From assembly GCA_963402885.1 (NCBI GenBank), contig OY727097.1, positions 4,898,001-4,962,000 of the forward strand: DNA of 64,000 nucleotides, in the 5' to 3' direction. Source of the stretch: Antedon bifida (Eukaryota > Echinodermata > Crinoidea > Comatulida > Antedonidae). The notes beneath the pieces were generated by a model. That model was not told the DNA's origin. It saw only the letters and a program-made list of their open reading frames with translations, and did not search any database. The position numbers and the translations under genes were made by a program. Positions 1 to 11,856 of the stretch are shown here, piece after piece. Position 1 is the stretch's first letter, and the number at the start of each line of letters is the position of its first letter.

Positions 1-88
1 CTGTGTCTGTCTATGTGGATGAAAATTGAAAGGTTTGGGCCTGCCTATCTTTACAAAATATAGTTAAAAACTATAACTAAAGACTAAC

Positions 89-125
89 CTTGGTCACGAA
101 GGAACTCAATTTCACCATCTACCAT
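89..125 (-). CDS. Probable first coding exon of a gene leaving the window
   Basis: Read on the minus strand, an ATG at 125 in a favourable context (A at -3, G at +4) opens 12 codons (MVDGEIEFLRDQ) followed by a good donor, CAAG/GTTAGT, at 88. A GC-rich segment with promoter-like motifs lies about 150 bases upstream at 270-300. The rest of the gene would lie beyond position 1, so the product cannot be identified. The call rests only on the start context, the donor and the promoter position, and it could be a chance open stretch. Confidence 0.35.
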
Positions 126-269
126 TGTACATGAAATATCTCGGTATTATGCTCTTAAAAAATGCCTTGTAACTTTAAAATGTGAACAATTAAGGCATAC
201 TGTCTGCAAACGAACCAATGGAATTTCATACCAACCGCGCCGCCAGTTTATTTGTTTGTTATTTATTTA

Positions 270-310
270 CGGTGTTACGTCATATCACGGGGGGCGGGGA
301 AAGAACCGGG
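270..310 (-). promoter_or_regulatory. GC-rich promoter-like segment
   Basis: In otherwise AT-rich DNA this short stretch carries a CRE-like TTACGTCA (275-282) and a GC-box-like run GGGGGCGGGG (about 289-299). It lies upstream of the candidate first exon at 89-125. Motif matches are by eye only. Confidence 0.35.
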
Positions 311-781
311 GAGATACTAGAATAGAATTAATCATTACAATTATCATCTGTGATATAAGTATTAATTCATTGATTTTAACAATCCATTATTATAATTCAT
401 TTCTATTAATTGTACTGATACAGGAATTATAACCATTTTCATTGGTGGCATGTGATGATGTTACTAAATTGATTGAAAGACAGAAACTAGATGTTCACAG
501 TTACCCTACTCGCCATCGGATCAATTCATCAATAAGTCATACTGATGTGGCTGGTGATTTACTCGCTAATATTCAACATTACAAAAAAAAAGGCATAACA
601 AGCAACATTTAAAAAAATAGGACAATCTTTATTGTTGTCTGTAAATAATATATTTCTTCATAATCTGTTTTGTCTTCGTAGTCGATGAACATGATGAATC
701 TGATAACTAAATGATCCTTGTGTGATCTTCTTAAGACACCCGCCTAGTCTGTGACATCTTCCCCGCTACCACTCGTCCACC

Positions 782-2589
782 TCAAAGTGAACCTCTAACC
801 GACCTCTCCTTCTTTCTTTGTCGGTTTTCCCACATCCTTAACTTATACTGGATGTCTTGTTCTCGCCTCATGGCCAGTCTATGAAGGCGTCTTTTATTCT
901 GCTTTTCTTCCTCTTCTAGTTTGTACTATATAAAAAAGAAGCTTAAATTAGAGGGATTTTTGTTATAAAAAAATAAGTCACCTGCCACGTTGACATTCCC
1001 CTCTCTCCTTTTCACCCCACCAACCCTAGCTTATTTCTGTTTTTAATAAGTGTATGTGGTATTTAATTATTTAGGCGTACCTGGTGGAATTGATTAGCAT
1101 GTTTAATTCCTTCCATTAGCGGATTGTTATGATGACGAGAAGAATGATTATTTTTAACAACACTAGAGAAGATTGATGGTAGCTCTCTGTCCATACCAGG
1201 ACCAAACGATAATTTAAGCTCATTCATGAGTCCGTATCGTGTCGGTGGTCGGTGACGTCGTTGAAGCTGACTGTCTACTGACATTTCCGATGCAATGCTG
1301 AAAAAAGAAAAATATGACGATGATAACAATGATGATCATCATGATCATGATAATAATGATAATGATGATGATGTTGATGATGATAATAATGATGATGAGA
1401 TGATTTATTTGTGATTATTACGGGTGATTTATACCTTTTAATCTGACCGGTTAGAATCTGTGCCTCGGCAATCCAATCATGGTCACCTTTTGAAAAAAAA
1501 GTACGTAATATACAAATAAGTTGTATTCATTTTTAGAAATGAAATATCTATAAATATTTTAGACCAAAATATACATATCTTAAATAAAAGGCACCACATA
1601 CCTTCTTGGACCATCTTCTCGTCGTCGTCCTCTACGTCCGACCCCAAATTGTTCCGGTCGTCAGAGTTATCCTCTGGGATAATGAGCTCATTGTCGTTAT
1701 CAGCAATCAGTTCAGCAATGGGCTGATCGTCGTTGTCAGCAATCAGTTCAGCAATGGGCTGATCGTCGTTGTCAGCAATCATTTCAGCAATGGGCTGATC
1801 GTCGTTGTCAGCAATCAATTCAGGAATGGGCTGATGATCTCTATTGAATTCAAAATTAAAGAAAGTTCAAATAATAATGGACCAAAATTCTAACATTCTG
1901 AAATATTTCTTTATTATTTAATTAATAATGTATGCATGTATTAAAGACAAGAGCATTTATCGAATAAAATTATTTATTAAATTAAATATACTCTACATGA
2001 GTATGCATACATTATTCAGAGTAGTATTAAAAACTGTAAAGTAATACTTAGGCTTACAGAACAATCGTTTCTATCATGTCTTCACATTCGAGCTCATCTA
2101 CCGCTATGACTTCTGCTTTAAGGTCCGTTTGAATACTGGAATAAAAGTAAATTAAAATATTGATTGCAAAATATTTTAATTTAAGAATCCAATACAGTAC
2201 ATCTAGACACTTATACTAAACAAATGCCATACATACCTTCCGTTGCCATTGACAGCTTCTGCTGTCACCACATCAACTTGTGGTTGTTTATCATCAATAG
2301 TATCTTTGATTGCTGCAGCATCGGTAGCATCATCATCAAGTCCGACTCTCTTGGACTTCTTCAGTGACAGTCGAAGTCTGGCCAAACGGGATTTAGACTT
2401 CTTTTTCTTGTCTTTCCCATCCTTATGCTTATCTGCTGTCGTGTTCTTAGATTCAGAACTTTCGATGGCCACTACCGGGATATTTGGAGGATCAACACTA
2501 CTTCCGTCTTGCGAATTAAATTCTTCGCGATTATCCGCAACGAATTCCTCAACTGAGTTGCGTTGACATAAGGTCAAAGGATTACCCAT
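782..2589 (-). CDS. Unrecognised 360-residue protein, six exons
   Basis: Minus-strand gene with coding exons 2589-2237, 2135-2058, 1840-1602, 1486-1435, 1297-1081 and 925-782. Every junction has GT-AG signals and phases join without a break (1083 bases, 360 residues). The product starts MGNPLTLC, a possible N-myristoylation and palmitoylation context. A lysine-rich segment follows at about residues 50-80 (KDKKKKSKSR). Exon 3 encodes four near-perfect 10-residue acidic repeats (IADNDDQPIAE type). The C-terminal part is basic and helix-prone (KLEEEEKQNKRRLHRL), probably a short coiled coil. I do not recognise the family. Weak point: the exon 2 donor is CT/GTAAGC, and read-through there hits a stop at once, so a shorter 143-residue isoform is possible. 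A CpG-rich promoter-like segment lies just upstream. Confidence 0.7.
1318..1402. repeat. Imperfect GAT/GATAAT microsatellite
   Basis: Run of GAT, GATAAT and CAT triplets inside the intron between exons 4 and 5 of the 360-residue gene. Confidence 0.85.
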
Positions 2590-2689
2590 TTGTAATTAAT
2601 ATAGAAACAATACGAGATATGAAAATAATACAACTTTCCGAAAAGGTTTCCAATAGTTTTCTGAGCGTTTCTGTTATGATTCGTTGATA

Positions 2690-2815
2690 TGACGATTGCG
2701 TTCTGTATCGTAGTAACATCGACGCGCGCACAAGGCGTTCATGCCAACAACGCGCAACCGCTACGTCTGACGATGCCGCCCGCTACGTGAGAGGGGTGGG
2801 GCGAGGGAGATTTCT
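2690..2815 (-). promoter_or_regulatory. CpG-rich putative promoter of the 360-residue gene
   Basis: About 120 bases dense in CpG (GACGCGCGC, AACGCGCAACCG, GCCGCCCGC) and a GGGGTGGGGCGAGGG block, beginning about 100 bases upstream of the ATG at 2589. Its composition contrasts sharply with the AT-rich surroundings. Confidence 0.5.
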
Positions 2816-2829
2816 GAGCTGTACATCTA

Positions 2830-3794
2830 TCGATTACACTAAACCGTCATATAATCAATACACTTTTTAACATTTATTTTACAAAATAACTAATAAATTT
2901 CATTTAGGAGATTTAGGGATTTTGTATGGAAAAAACAATTTTCAAAAACAATATTACTATGAAAATATATTGATTTTTAAATAATTATAATATATGTTTT
3001 CTGTATAATAATACAGAAAAAAGTTCTTACACAATTTAATTACATAAAACAAAAATCATTATTCTGTACTACAATCGTGATATTTTTTATATCTAACCTC
3101 AATTTGGTTTTACATTAAAAATAACGCACAGTACAATACACAGTACAGTACTGTATAAAGGAACTATTGAATTCAGATGTGATACTGTTTTAATTTGATT
3201 GGACAAAAGTATACAAAATCGTTATACAAATATTTAATATAAATTCGCAAACTATTTCTACACAATTAAAATTTGTAAAAGCATTTTTTTCTCAAATAAT
3301 TCAATTTTTAACTAAAAACCAATGAAGTTTAACAAATAATTTATTTAACTTATTAAATATATCTATTCTAAATTAATTCAGAAAAATTAATTATTTTTGT
3401 TTCATAATATGAATCAAAATCATATTGTACAAGGTTTAATTTACATACATTAACCAAGGCTATAAAACAACCCTTGCTCTAACATACATATTAAATAAAT
3501 AAAGGAATTGTATGTTAACAAAATAAATTATAAGACGCCATTTTGTTATAGACAAAAACATGATGACATGACAATACATTATAAAAGCAAGTGTCAAATA
3601 TAAAATGTTAAGAAACTATCTTTACAAATGTTGTGAAACTATATCTTGAAATCTAACAAATTATAAATAAGGAAAAATATATAAATCATCAAGGTAAAAG
3701 TGGAACGTAATTAAATACAGTATAACCATGGAGAAATAAACTTATTTCTCCATGGTATAACAAATGTTTTTTTTAAAGTTTGGCCATACTACAC

Positions 3795-3826
<32 letters not shown>

Positions 3827-4800
3827 TGTATGTATGGCAAGGTTTTATTTATTATACATTAATTCTCAAAAACAGATTATTAAAAACATAACTACAATAG
3901 AAATACAATAGAACCTTTCATTAGGGACACTCCTATTAATATCTATAAATAAATTAATGTAAATTAACATAATATATTACATAAATTAGCATACATTATG
4001 TAAATTTGTTCAGTTTTGTATAACTTAATACATACATTGAAATGAATTAATGAGAATTACTATTTGAAGAACTTTACAAAATATGTTATTAATTAATAGT
4101 AAACTTTATCCAGAATCGGTTTAGGATTCAAATTGAATTAATAATTTAAAATAACCTGATGGAAAAACATTTACTGAGGTAAATCATTCATCTACTGCAG
4201 TAACCCAGACATGAGGAATGCAATCTAATGAACACACACTAGAACCATTTTGAATCATGTATTGCAGTGATTCTGAAATATATTGCACTTGTAGTAAGTA
4301 CCCAAGAAATTGCACTCTTTTTGTTTTTAGATTTGAAATAATTAAGAATTCGTAGTATCAAGTAAAGTAATGGATGGATTTTGACTGGTGAAAAAAAAAA
4401 TTCTTCTAGTAAAAACTTTTCTGGGACCATGTTAGGAATGAATCACCTCTGCCTATCAAAATTTGGAAAGGTGAAAATAATGTTTTTTAGAATTTGTTTA
4501 CAGGAATCCACATTAGGTATTATAATTAGCCACCAGAAGGACTCCACCGGAAACAAGTCTAAGGACTTAGTGGGTTATCCTTGTGTGTAACACCAAAATA
4601 ACAACAAGGCAACTCCACCCTCACCCTTTTCAAACATGGTTGATTTGACCATGACTTGGTCTATTTTGTATTACTCATCACTGTAATTTATGTTAGGTCT
4701 AATCAATAAATGGAATAAAACATAATTAATCACTATCAGTACCACCACCATCACCACAAATGGTTACCAAAACCATCATTAATACCATTCCTACCACCAA
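2830..4800. other. Gene-free AT-rich spacer with small repeats
   Basis: No exon with splice signals or recognisable protein was found. It holds a perfect 14-bp hairpin (3726-3739 / 3742-3755, CCATGGAGAAATAA) and a (TATG)n microsatellite at about 3797-3837. Confidence 0.6.
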
Positions 4801-4806
4801 TGGTAT

Positions 4807-7800
4807 CTAAACAGTGTGTTCTTTAACTACAATCTCATACGGCCTTGAATTTGGACTCGGCATGTAAGACTCAACATTCACTACCGACAGTTTACTCTGA
4901 AATTCTTCCTCGTCCTCACCAAGATTCGGGAGATGTGGCCAGCGCTCGACGAACGAAGAGCAACTGGAACTTGCAGTTGACATCCCTCTACCAGAAGTTT
5001 GTACGCATACAGAGGCCCCACTTGGACCGTGTGATGGAAGAACTGGGGGAACACCTTGCATTATCTTAGCCATGTCGCTGCCATCGTCTAGCGGACAGTC
5101 TGCAGGTTTATTGATAGAGTGAAGTACAAGACGCATTGATTTTCTGGATTTCAATGTTACTGGAAGACCTTCAGGTGAAGCTTGTGGCTCGATTTCTTCT
5201 AATTGTTGTTCTATTGTTGCATCTACAAATAAAATATATTAAAATGATAGTTTAATTTCTTATAATTAACACAAAAAAAATAAATTAGAGGGCTCCTTAT
5301 AAGGAGCTTTCGATTTGCTACGACCGATGACCAACCTACGTCACGTTAATTCATTGTGCGCATGCAAAGATATTGGTACATGTTTGATGGTTTCTAGGTC
5401 CAGGCTGACGACCAACAACACATCAATTGACCTGACCTAGTTGGTCTTCACTCATTGCAAATCGAAAGGTCTTTATTAAAGGACACACGTAGAAGTGAAT
5501 TAAAAATAAAAATTACAGTTAGTAGTTAGTAATAAGTGGGACTATGTTGTTGCAAAGGTTTATATTTATAATAAACCGTATAAATTTTAGATCTGGAGTC
5601 GCCCTTTAAGATGACACGCAAGGAAGTGAAATGAAAAAAGTGAAAATAGTACTGTCTAATACCTTCCTCATCCTGGAAGAGTCTGTAGTCTGTGATTGGA
5701 CATGTTCTCACAATAAGATTACGAGACACAAAGTAAACAACTGCCGTGGCCAAGCACAGAATAGTGCAACACCAGAACAAAAAGCGCCCTCCATAATTAT
5801 AATAGATCACACCACCAATTATGGTGCCTACACCTCTCCCTGAAAACATAAATAAAAATAATGTTAGAAATTCAAGGATATTATGGAGTAGGGGCAGGTT
5901 GAAATTAAAGAGAGATATAACAGAAAAACAGAAACATCCACTAATTTATTGGTAGCTCTCAGCTGTTTAATTATACATTACTATCTAGCAATTTCAGTAG
6001 TAATCCTCCATGGAGACAACCCTATTCTGGGGACAACTTCCGACGCAACAAAATAGGGGAAAATGTAAGTTTTAACACTATGGCCAACCAACCCTACTCA
6101 GAAGATAATTTGTTCGGTCTTAAAGGTGTCCAATAATAGGGTTCTACTGTATTTTATGGAAATTTATGGAAATCGTTCATTTTCTTCGGCATCCGTTTCT
6201 CTATGGAATGCGTTGCCTATTGAAATCCGTCAGGCTACTTCCACCAGTGTCTTCAAATCTCTCCTCAAAACCCACCTTTTTAATTTGTAATTTTTCAAAA
6301 TTTTCTGTCTTTGTAAAGCGCATTGAGGCTTTCAGCATAATGCGCTATATCAAGTACCAGTTATTATTATTATTATTATTTTGTATGTCTATTGGGTTGC
6401 AAAAATCTTTCACTAATTGATTGGTAGTTCTGTTTAGTCATACATTATCATCTAGCGATTTCAGTCATAATCCTCTTTTGGGTTAACCCTATTCTAGGGA
6501 AAATTTCAAATGTAACAAAAAAGGGGAAATGCAAGTTTTAACACTATGGCCAACCAACCCTACTCAGAAGATAATTTGTTCTGTCTTAAAGGTGTCCATA
6601 CTTAATAGGGGTTCTACTGTATTTTGTATGTCTATTGGGTTGCAAAAATCTTTTGGGTGGCTTACCTATGCCCACATCAACGGTAGAAATAAACGACTGA
6701 AGAGTGGCTGCCATACCAGGCGGCGATATTATACTAGCATACATCCTCATCGCAGCCCAAAATGCACCAAAAGTTACACCATGTAACGGTTCAACGATCA
6801 GCACCAAGTACGGGTTTCTTACCAACGAGTATCCAAGAAAACGAAGACTGTAACACAACAACGTCAGATAAATCACATTTTGATGTCCTAAAAAGTCAAT
6901 CAATCGACCAGAAAAGTATAAAAACGGGATTTCCGATAAACAGGTAGTGACCAGAGTGAGTCCCATTAACGTATGGTCGCCATTTAAATCATTAATGTAA
7001 ACAAACAAAAATGTTGATGTAATTCCGAAACACATTCCCATCACTATGACTACAAGTAAAAATATTAGAATCTCTGCTTGACAAAGAACGTTGTATATAT
7101 TTTTAAAACAGGAATTTGGTCTACGATGAGGAGGGAATGTCATCTTTATCGCTGCTAATACGCTTCCAAAAACTAAAACAAAAAACGAAAGATGTGCTGG
7201 CAAGTATTTGGCTTTGGTTGAAGTGGCGTGGTTCTTATCGAGAATAAAACCCATTATGATTGCAAAAGAACCCCATCCCACTGCCCCCCATAGACGTTGC
7301 TTTCCATAGTCTCCACGATTGTCCTGCAAGAGTTCGACGACCGCCATGTCAACTAGCGGGAAATTATTGCACATAAAAATTTGTCCTGTCATTATCAAAC
7401 AAAACATGATTACAAATGTCAAAGTTGAACTGCCAAAGGTCAAAGTTGAAGTAGTATTCTGTTCAATGCAAATTGAATTTGTAAAATTCACTTTACAGCA
7501 GTAGTTTATGCATATGTCTGTAGAATTATTATTACACAATATCTTTTTGGTTAAACCCCTTGTATTAAAAACTGAATTATGCTGACGAGTTGGAAGCAAG
7601 TCCTCAAAAAAATCACAGTTACAATTTGAACTTGTTTTATTCAACGTACTACTACGAATATTAGTATCATTAGAGTATGCTGCATTTGATTCCTCGTTCA
7701 ATAACTGCTTGTAAAATTTCTCATTACAATCTTGAAATGATAGATTCCCTGTGGCCGTCACATTTGCATATAAGACGGGTACAGGTGGAACAAATATTGT

Positions 7801-8397
7801 TAGGAAGTAGAAAACAGCCGAGCCTGATAGTGCGATTAATAAGATAATCTTATGACAGCTGTATTTGTCAGAAAGTAGGCCACATAACGGGCTGACAAGT
7901 AACTGTACTGCTGGTTCTAGGCCTCGGATTAAGCCGATTTGAGATGTTGACAGGCCTAAAGCTATCATATACACAGGAAGATATGGATTCAGGCAGGCCA
8001 TACCTATAGTATAATAAAGAAAGATACATACATTAAATATACAGACAGACAGAAATAACTTATAGATATTAATGAAGATGTTTTTCCTAACCATGCCTTT
8101 TGCCAACTTCAATTAGTGTAACTTTAGAAAATTAACTTTTTTAAATTAATTTTTATTTGTATGCACTACAGTACATGAGATCCATCATTGTGTATCAGGG
8201 GGAGCCTGATTTTTTTTGTGCATTTTAAAATGTTTTTATTGAAATATAAAGGAGAGGGGGCATGCATCTGATGTGGCTTGTTTTAACTATAAATTATGTT
8301 AATCTATCTACACCAATTAACAAAATCATTTACCTGACAGATACAAGAAATACACAGCCTTTATGGGCAGAAATGTTCTATTAATTTCAACCTTCAT
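4807..8397 (-). CDS. MFSD6: MFSD6-like major facilitator superfamily transporter
   Basis: Coding exons 8397-8334, 8003-6666, 5839-5663 and 5222-4807, all with GT-AG joints and matching phase; 1995 bases, 664 residues. Joining exons 1 and 2 gives the family-typical first helix and loop, AVYFLYLSGMACLNPYLPVY, then GLSTSQIGLIRGLEPAVQ and LCGLLSDKY, the MFS helix 2-3 signature region. A large loop with many cysteines and N-glycosylation sites follows (about residues 115-220), as in MFSD6. Helices continue through GYSLVRNPYLVLIVEPLHG and, in exon 3, a final helix. The last exon encodes an acidic and serine-rich cytoplasmic tail. MFSD6 proteins are multi-pass membrane transporters of unclear substrate. 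An upstream in-frame TTG at 8112 is not the start, because exon 1 supplies an ATG. Which MFSD6/MFSD6L paralogue it is remains uncertain. Confidence 0.85.
5290..5480. mobile_element. MITE-like inverted-repeat element
   Basis: The ends are imperfect inverted repeats: CTTTCGATTTGC on the left (about 5308) is matched by GCAAATCGAAAG on the right (about 5457-5468), extending inward through GACCAAC / GTTGGTC. It lies in an intron of the MFSD6-like gene. Confidence 0.45.
5935..6660. repeat. Tandem-duplicated intron segment split by a LINE tail
   Basis: The segment at 5935-6160 recurs at 6405-6625, including AACACTATGGCCAACCAACC followed by TACTCAGAAGATAATTTG. The two copies are separated by a retrotransposon 3' end. 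A second short repeat, TTTTGTATGTCTATTGGG, flanks the downstream copy at both sides (about 6380 and 6621). Confidence 0.7.
6163..6385 (+). mobile_element. 3' end of an L2/CR1-type LINE
   Basis: The plus strand encodes the usual last residues of a LINE ORF2 (WNALP-type motif here as ALPIEIRQATSTSVFKSLLK, then THLFNL and stop). This is followed by a GTAAAGCGCATTGAG ... GCGCTATATCAAG tail and a (TTA)n run at 6360-6382, typical of L2-like 3' ends. Only the terminal fragment is present. Confidence 0.75.
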
Positions 8398-9598
8398 CTT
8401 CTCTTCTTCTTCTCTTCTGTATAATACTACTGTAGTAGAGAGGCAACCAATTGCCTTAACTACAAATGTCAAACGACCATTGTTTTAGTAACTGTATAAT
8501 TAAAAAAAACATGAAACATGTTTATAAAGTATAAACTATAATTATTAATAATTAATATAATATTCATATAAATAATTACTTGAAAGTTTGCTTCCAAATT
8601 CCCTTTATACAGCATGACAAAATATATAATATTAAGTCAGTGATACACACATAAAATAACATAACATAAACATGAAAAGATGGAGGCCTATATGAACATC
8701 ACATTCTCATTCAATGACAGGAACTGGGAGGAAATGACCAAGCTGGTCACCTCATCAGTGCAATTGTCCACTTCACGCTCTCACACAGATGAGATGATAC
8801 CTAACAAACCCAGCCTAGACTAGGCCTACTACTACTACTAGTACTACTGAGATGATGGGCTTGATTGATACACACACATAAATTGGATAAACAACGCAGT
8901 CGGTTAACACCAAATAGGTAAATAATTTACAGCTTATAATTATTCAACAGAAATTAATATTATTTTTCAAACATACAGGACATAAACAGGCAACATCTCT
9001 CGACAAAATTGATGTCAATTTTTTCTACACACATGAAATAAATAAAAGGGGGCGGGGCATGTTTATAATTTTTTTATTTTATTCTAGGCTAGGCCAATAC
9101 CATTATATTAAATGTAACAAACATGAAAACAAATAATTAAAAAAAATATTAAAATACATTTATTTAAATTATATTCATAATGCAACATATTATAAAGCAA
9201 AATAAAAATACTTTTGATTACTAATACTATTTACAAGTATTTAGTAAAATAAAGAAATAAGAAATTAATCCAACTTAATATGAAGGCTGCCATTTTGAAT
9301 GTTCAATTGATATTATAGGTAAACCTAAAACAAAATTATATTTACTACCTATCATATATAATTTAAATATAGGTTATTTAGATACAAACAAAATATAAAT
9401 AATTAAAATCATGAAATGTTTTAAAAATAAATCAAATGTAAAAATATTGATATATATTTTTTAGATAAATATTAATCAATTCAATTACCTATTATAAATA
9501 TGAACTATTCGATATTTTTTAGCTCGAGCGACGCAAGCGATGGTATCACGAGAAAATTAAAAAATTTAATACAATTATAAGCAAAATATAGTGTAAAA
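8398..9598. other. Divergent intergenic region, MFSD6-like / EMC7
   Basis: About 1.2 kb between two divergently transcribed genes, so both promoters should lie here. A small CpG-containing patch (CTCGAGCGACGCAAGCGATG, about 9522-9542) precedes the EMC7 ATG. No other gene was seen. Confidence 0.5.
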
Positions 9599-11567
9599 AT
9601 GAAGGAAATAAAGCTAATAGTTTTAGTTATTTGTTTGGGAGTATTTCAGGTTAAATGTGAAGATACTGATGAAGATAATAATAGTAACACATACTATACA
9701 ATAGAGGGTAAAGTAATTATATCTGGAGCTAAATTGTTGGAGTGGCTACCCGAAACAAGAATTCTAGTGGACGGAGGCGCTTACGTCGGCTTCATGAGGT
9801 AACTGCATCGTTCTAGTCTAGGGCCTAGGCCTAGAGCAACATTCATGCTTAGCAGTAGATATACCTGTGTTATTGTGATAATGATTTTACTACAGTAATA
9901 ACTATGCCTTCCAACTATTTATTTTTATTATTGTTATTTTAATATTTGTATTATTGTTGATATGGAATGGACGTTTTCAAAACAAAATAAATGGAATTAT
10001 TATTTTTTAACAAAATGTTTAATTTTTTTTTATTACTAATTAGGGCTGACGGAAGTTTTACAGTGAGTGGTGTCCCATCCGGATCTTATGTCGTTGAAGT
10101 TAGTAATCCAAAGTTCTTATTTGAACCAGCCCGTGTTGAAATCAACTCTAAAGGAAAAATGCGAGCTCGAAAAGTAAATCTTATTCAACCAAGTCAAATA
10201 TCTTTATTGTCATATCCTCTACGAATGAAATCTAAAACACCTAAAGAATATTTCCAAAAACGAGAAGAGTTCAGAGTTACAGATGCCTTAAAAAATCCTA
10301 TGGTAAGTAAGAATTGTATGTAACATGTAATACAGTAGTAATTCACATTTAATACCCCAACAAGAATAAAGATATTAATCAAATTTATGAAGATCTGGTA
10401 TGTAGACTATTTTGACCCATAATTATTTAAGACCGACAAAGAAATTCAATGGTTTCAACTCATATTATTAAATGTTAAATAATTCTTAGTTTATTCTATC
10501 ACAAAGTTAACATGTGTTACTGTTTTCTCTCATACACAGGTACTGATGATGGTGGTGCCCTTAATATGTATTGTTGTTTTACCAAAACTAATTAATTCTC
10601 AAGATCCTGAAGTTCAAAGGGTAAGATATTCAAATGAGGTGTATTCGACTGTTTTCTTATGAGCTCTTTAAGTTGCTTGGAAAAGATTTACTTGCACTGC
10701 TGCTATCTCTAATAGAAACAGAAAGATAGATATCCTCAAAACAGACCAGTCAAATAGTAGCAGTAGCTACCTGTAAAATGTATTTTTCATTATCTACATC
10801 ATACTGTATGTACCATACCAGCAGAGATAAACGATGCATGCCTTTTAATCAGTTATCAGTTTGTATTGTCCAATATTAAAGATGTATTGTCCTCCAAAAA
10901 CAATGAATATTAATTTTTTTTTAAAGACTTTGAATAGGCCATTTCGCAGTTTTAATAATGTTAATCATGTAGAAAAAACAATTACTTATAAAAAGACAAT
11001 TTTTTTTTAAAATCAACCAAAAACCCATTGACTTCCAGGCAATCTGACTATTTTCTGCTTTAAATTACAGTTTTTTTAGGTAAATCGATCCGATATTTGG
11101 TCAAAGTGAATAACTATTATGTGACATTAAAATGGCATATTTAACAAAACATTTTGAACAAAATTATTTTTTTAGGGGGACAATATATCTTTAAAAGATA
11201 ATTCTTAGTTGGGTTGTTGTTGTTTATTAGTTTTCCACAAATAATACATATACTGTAATGTTTTTAATAAATCACTAAATATTTATAAATGTCACAATAA
11301 AGCTAGACTTTAAGCAGAGGTTACCATTAAAACAAAAAAAAATGTCTTGTTTGTGAACTAACTTTGCTAGAAATAATAAGCAAATAATTATTTTTAGTTA
11401 TAAATTATGTTATAATTATTTATTTTTCTCTGTAGGAAATGCAACAATCAATGAGTTTTATGAACCAAAATCAAAATTTACCCGACCTATCTGAAATGAT
11501 GACAAATTGGTTAGGAGGAACACAACCAACAAAGAAAAGAGACAAAAGTAAAGTGAAGAAGAAATGA
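9599..11567 (+). CDS. EMC7: ER membrane protein complex subunit 7
   Basis: Four coding exons, 9599-9798, 10044-10302, 10540-10620 and 11436-11567, with GT-AG joints and continuous phase; 672 bases, 223 residues. EMC7 is a single-pass subunit of the ER membrane complex, which inserts tail-anchored and multi-pass proteins. Visible features: signal peptide (residues 1-20, ending QVKC); lumenal beta-sandwich with DGSFTVSGVPSGSYVVEV, SKGKMRARKVN and YPLRMKS, all strongly EMC7-like; one transmembrane helix near residues 154-172 (VLMMVVPLICIVVLPKLI); then a cytosolic tail with EMQQSMSFMNQNQNLPDLSE and a basic end KKRDKSKVKKK. Length agrees with the family. It is divergent from the MFSD6-like gene; nothing looks broken. 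Confidence 0.93.
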
Positions 11568-11715
11568 ACAATGAACATATTGTTTTAATTATGCTTTTTA
11601 TTTTTTATGGCGCCATCATTCGTGACGTTTGGGAGGAGTTTGAATCAATCGTGTTCTAGGTGTTTTTTAATTTGATGTGGTCTATTAATAATAATAATAA
11701 AGTTAATATTTTTGC

Positions 11716-11856
11716 TTAAGCTCTGTCTGCACTATCAAACTAGTTTGACAAAAAAAGTGTGATGTGCCCAAATATGGTAGTGATATGACATCAACATATC
11801 CATATATTGGAACATTTTGTTGTCACATAAAGTTTGATAGTGTAGACAGAGCTTTA
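11716..11856. mobile_element. MITE family A, copy 1
   Basis: Full-length foldback element. The ends are inverted repeats of AGCTCTGTCTACACTATCAA type, with a GTGATGTGCCCAAATATGG interior. It sits about 150 bases after the EMC7 stop. Confidence 0.85.

Noticed and set aside
6586-8112. Single 508-codon reading of the MFSD6-like exon
   Set aside because: It begins at a TTG and reads through a donor at 6665 and an acceptor at 8004; the spliced model gives a better family match at both ends.
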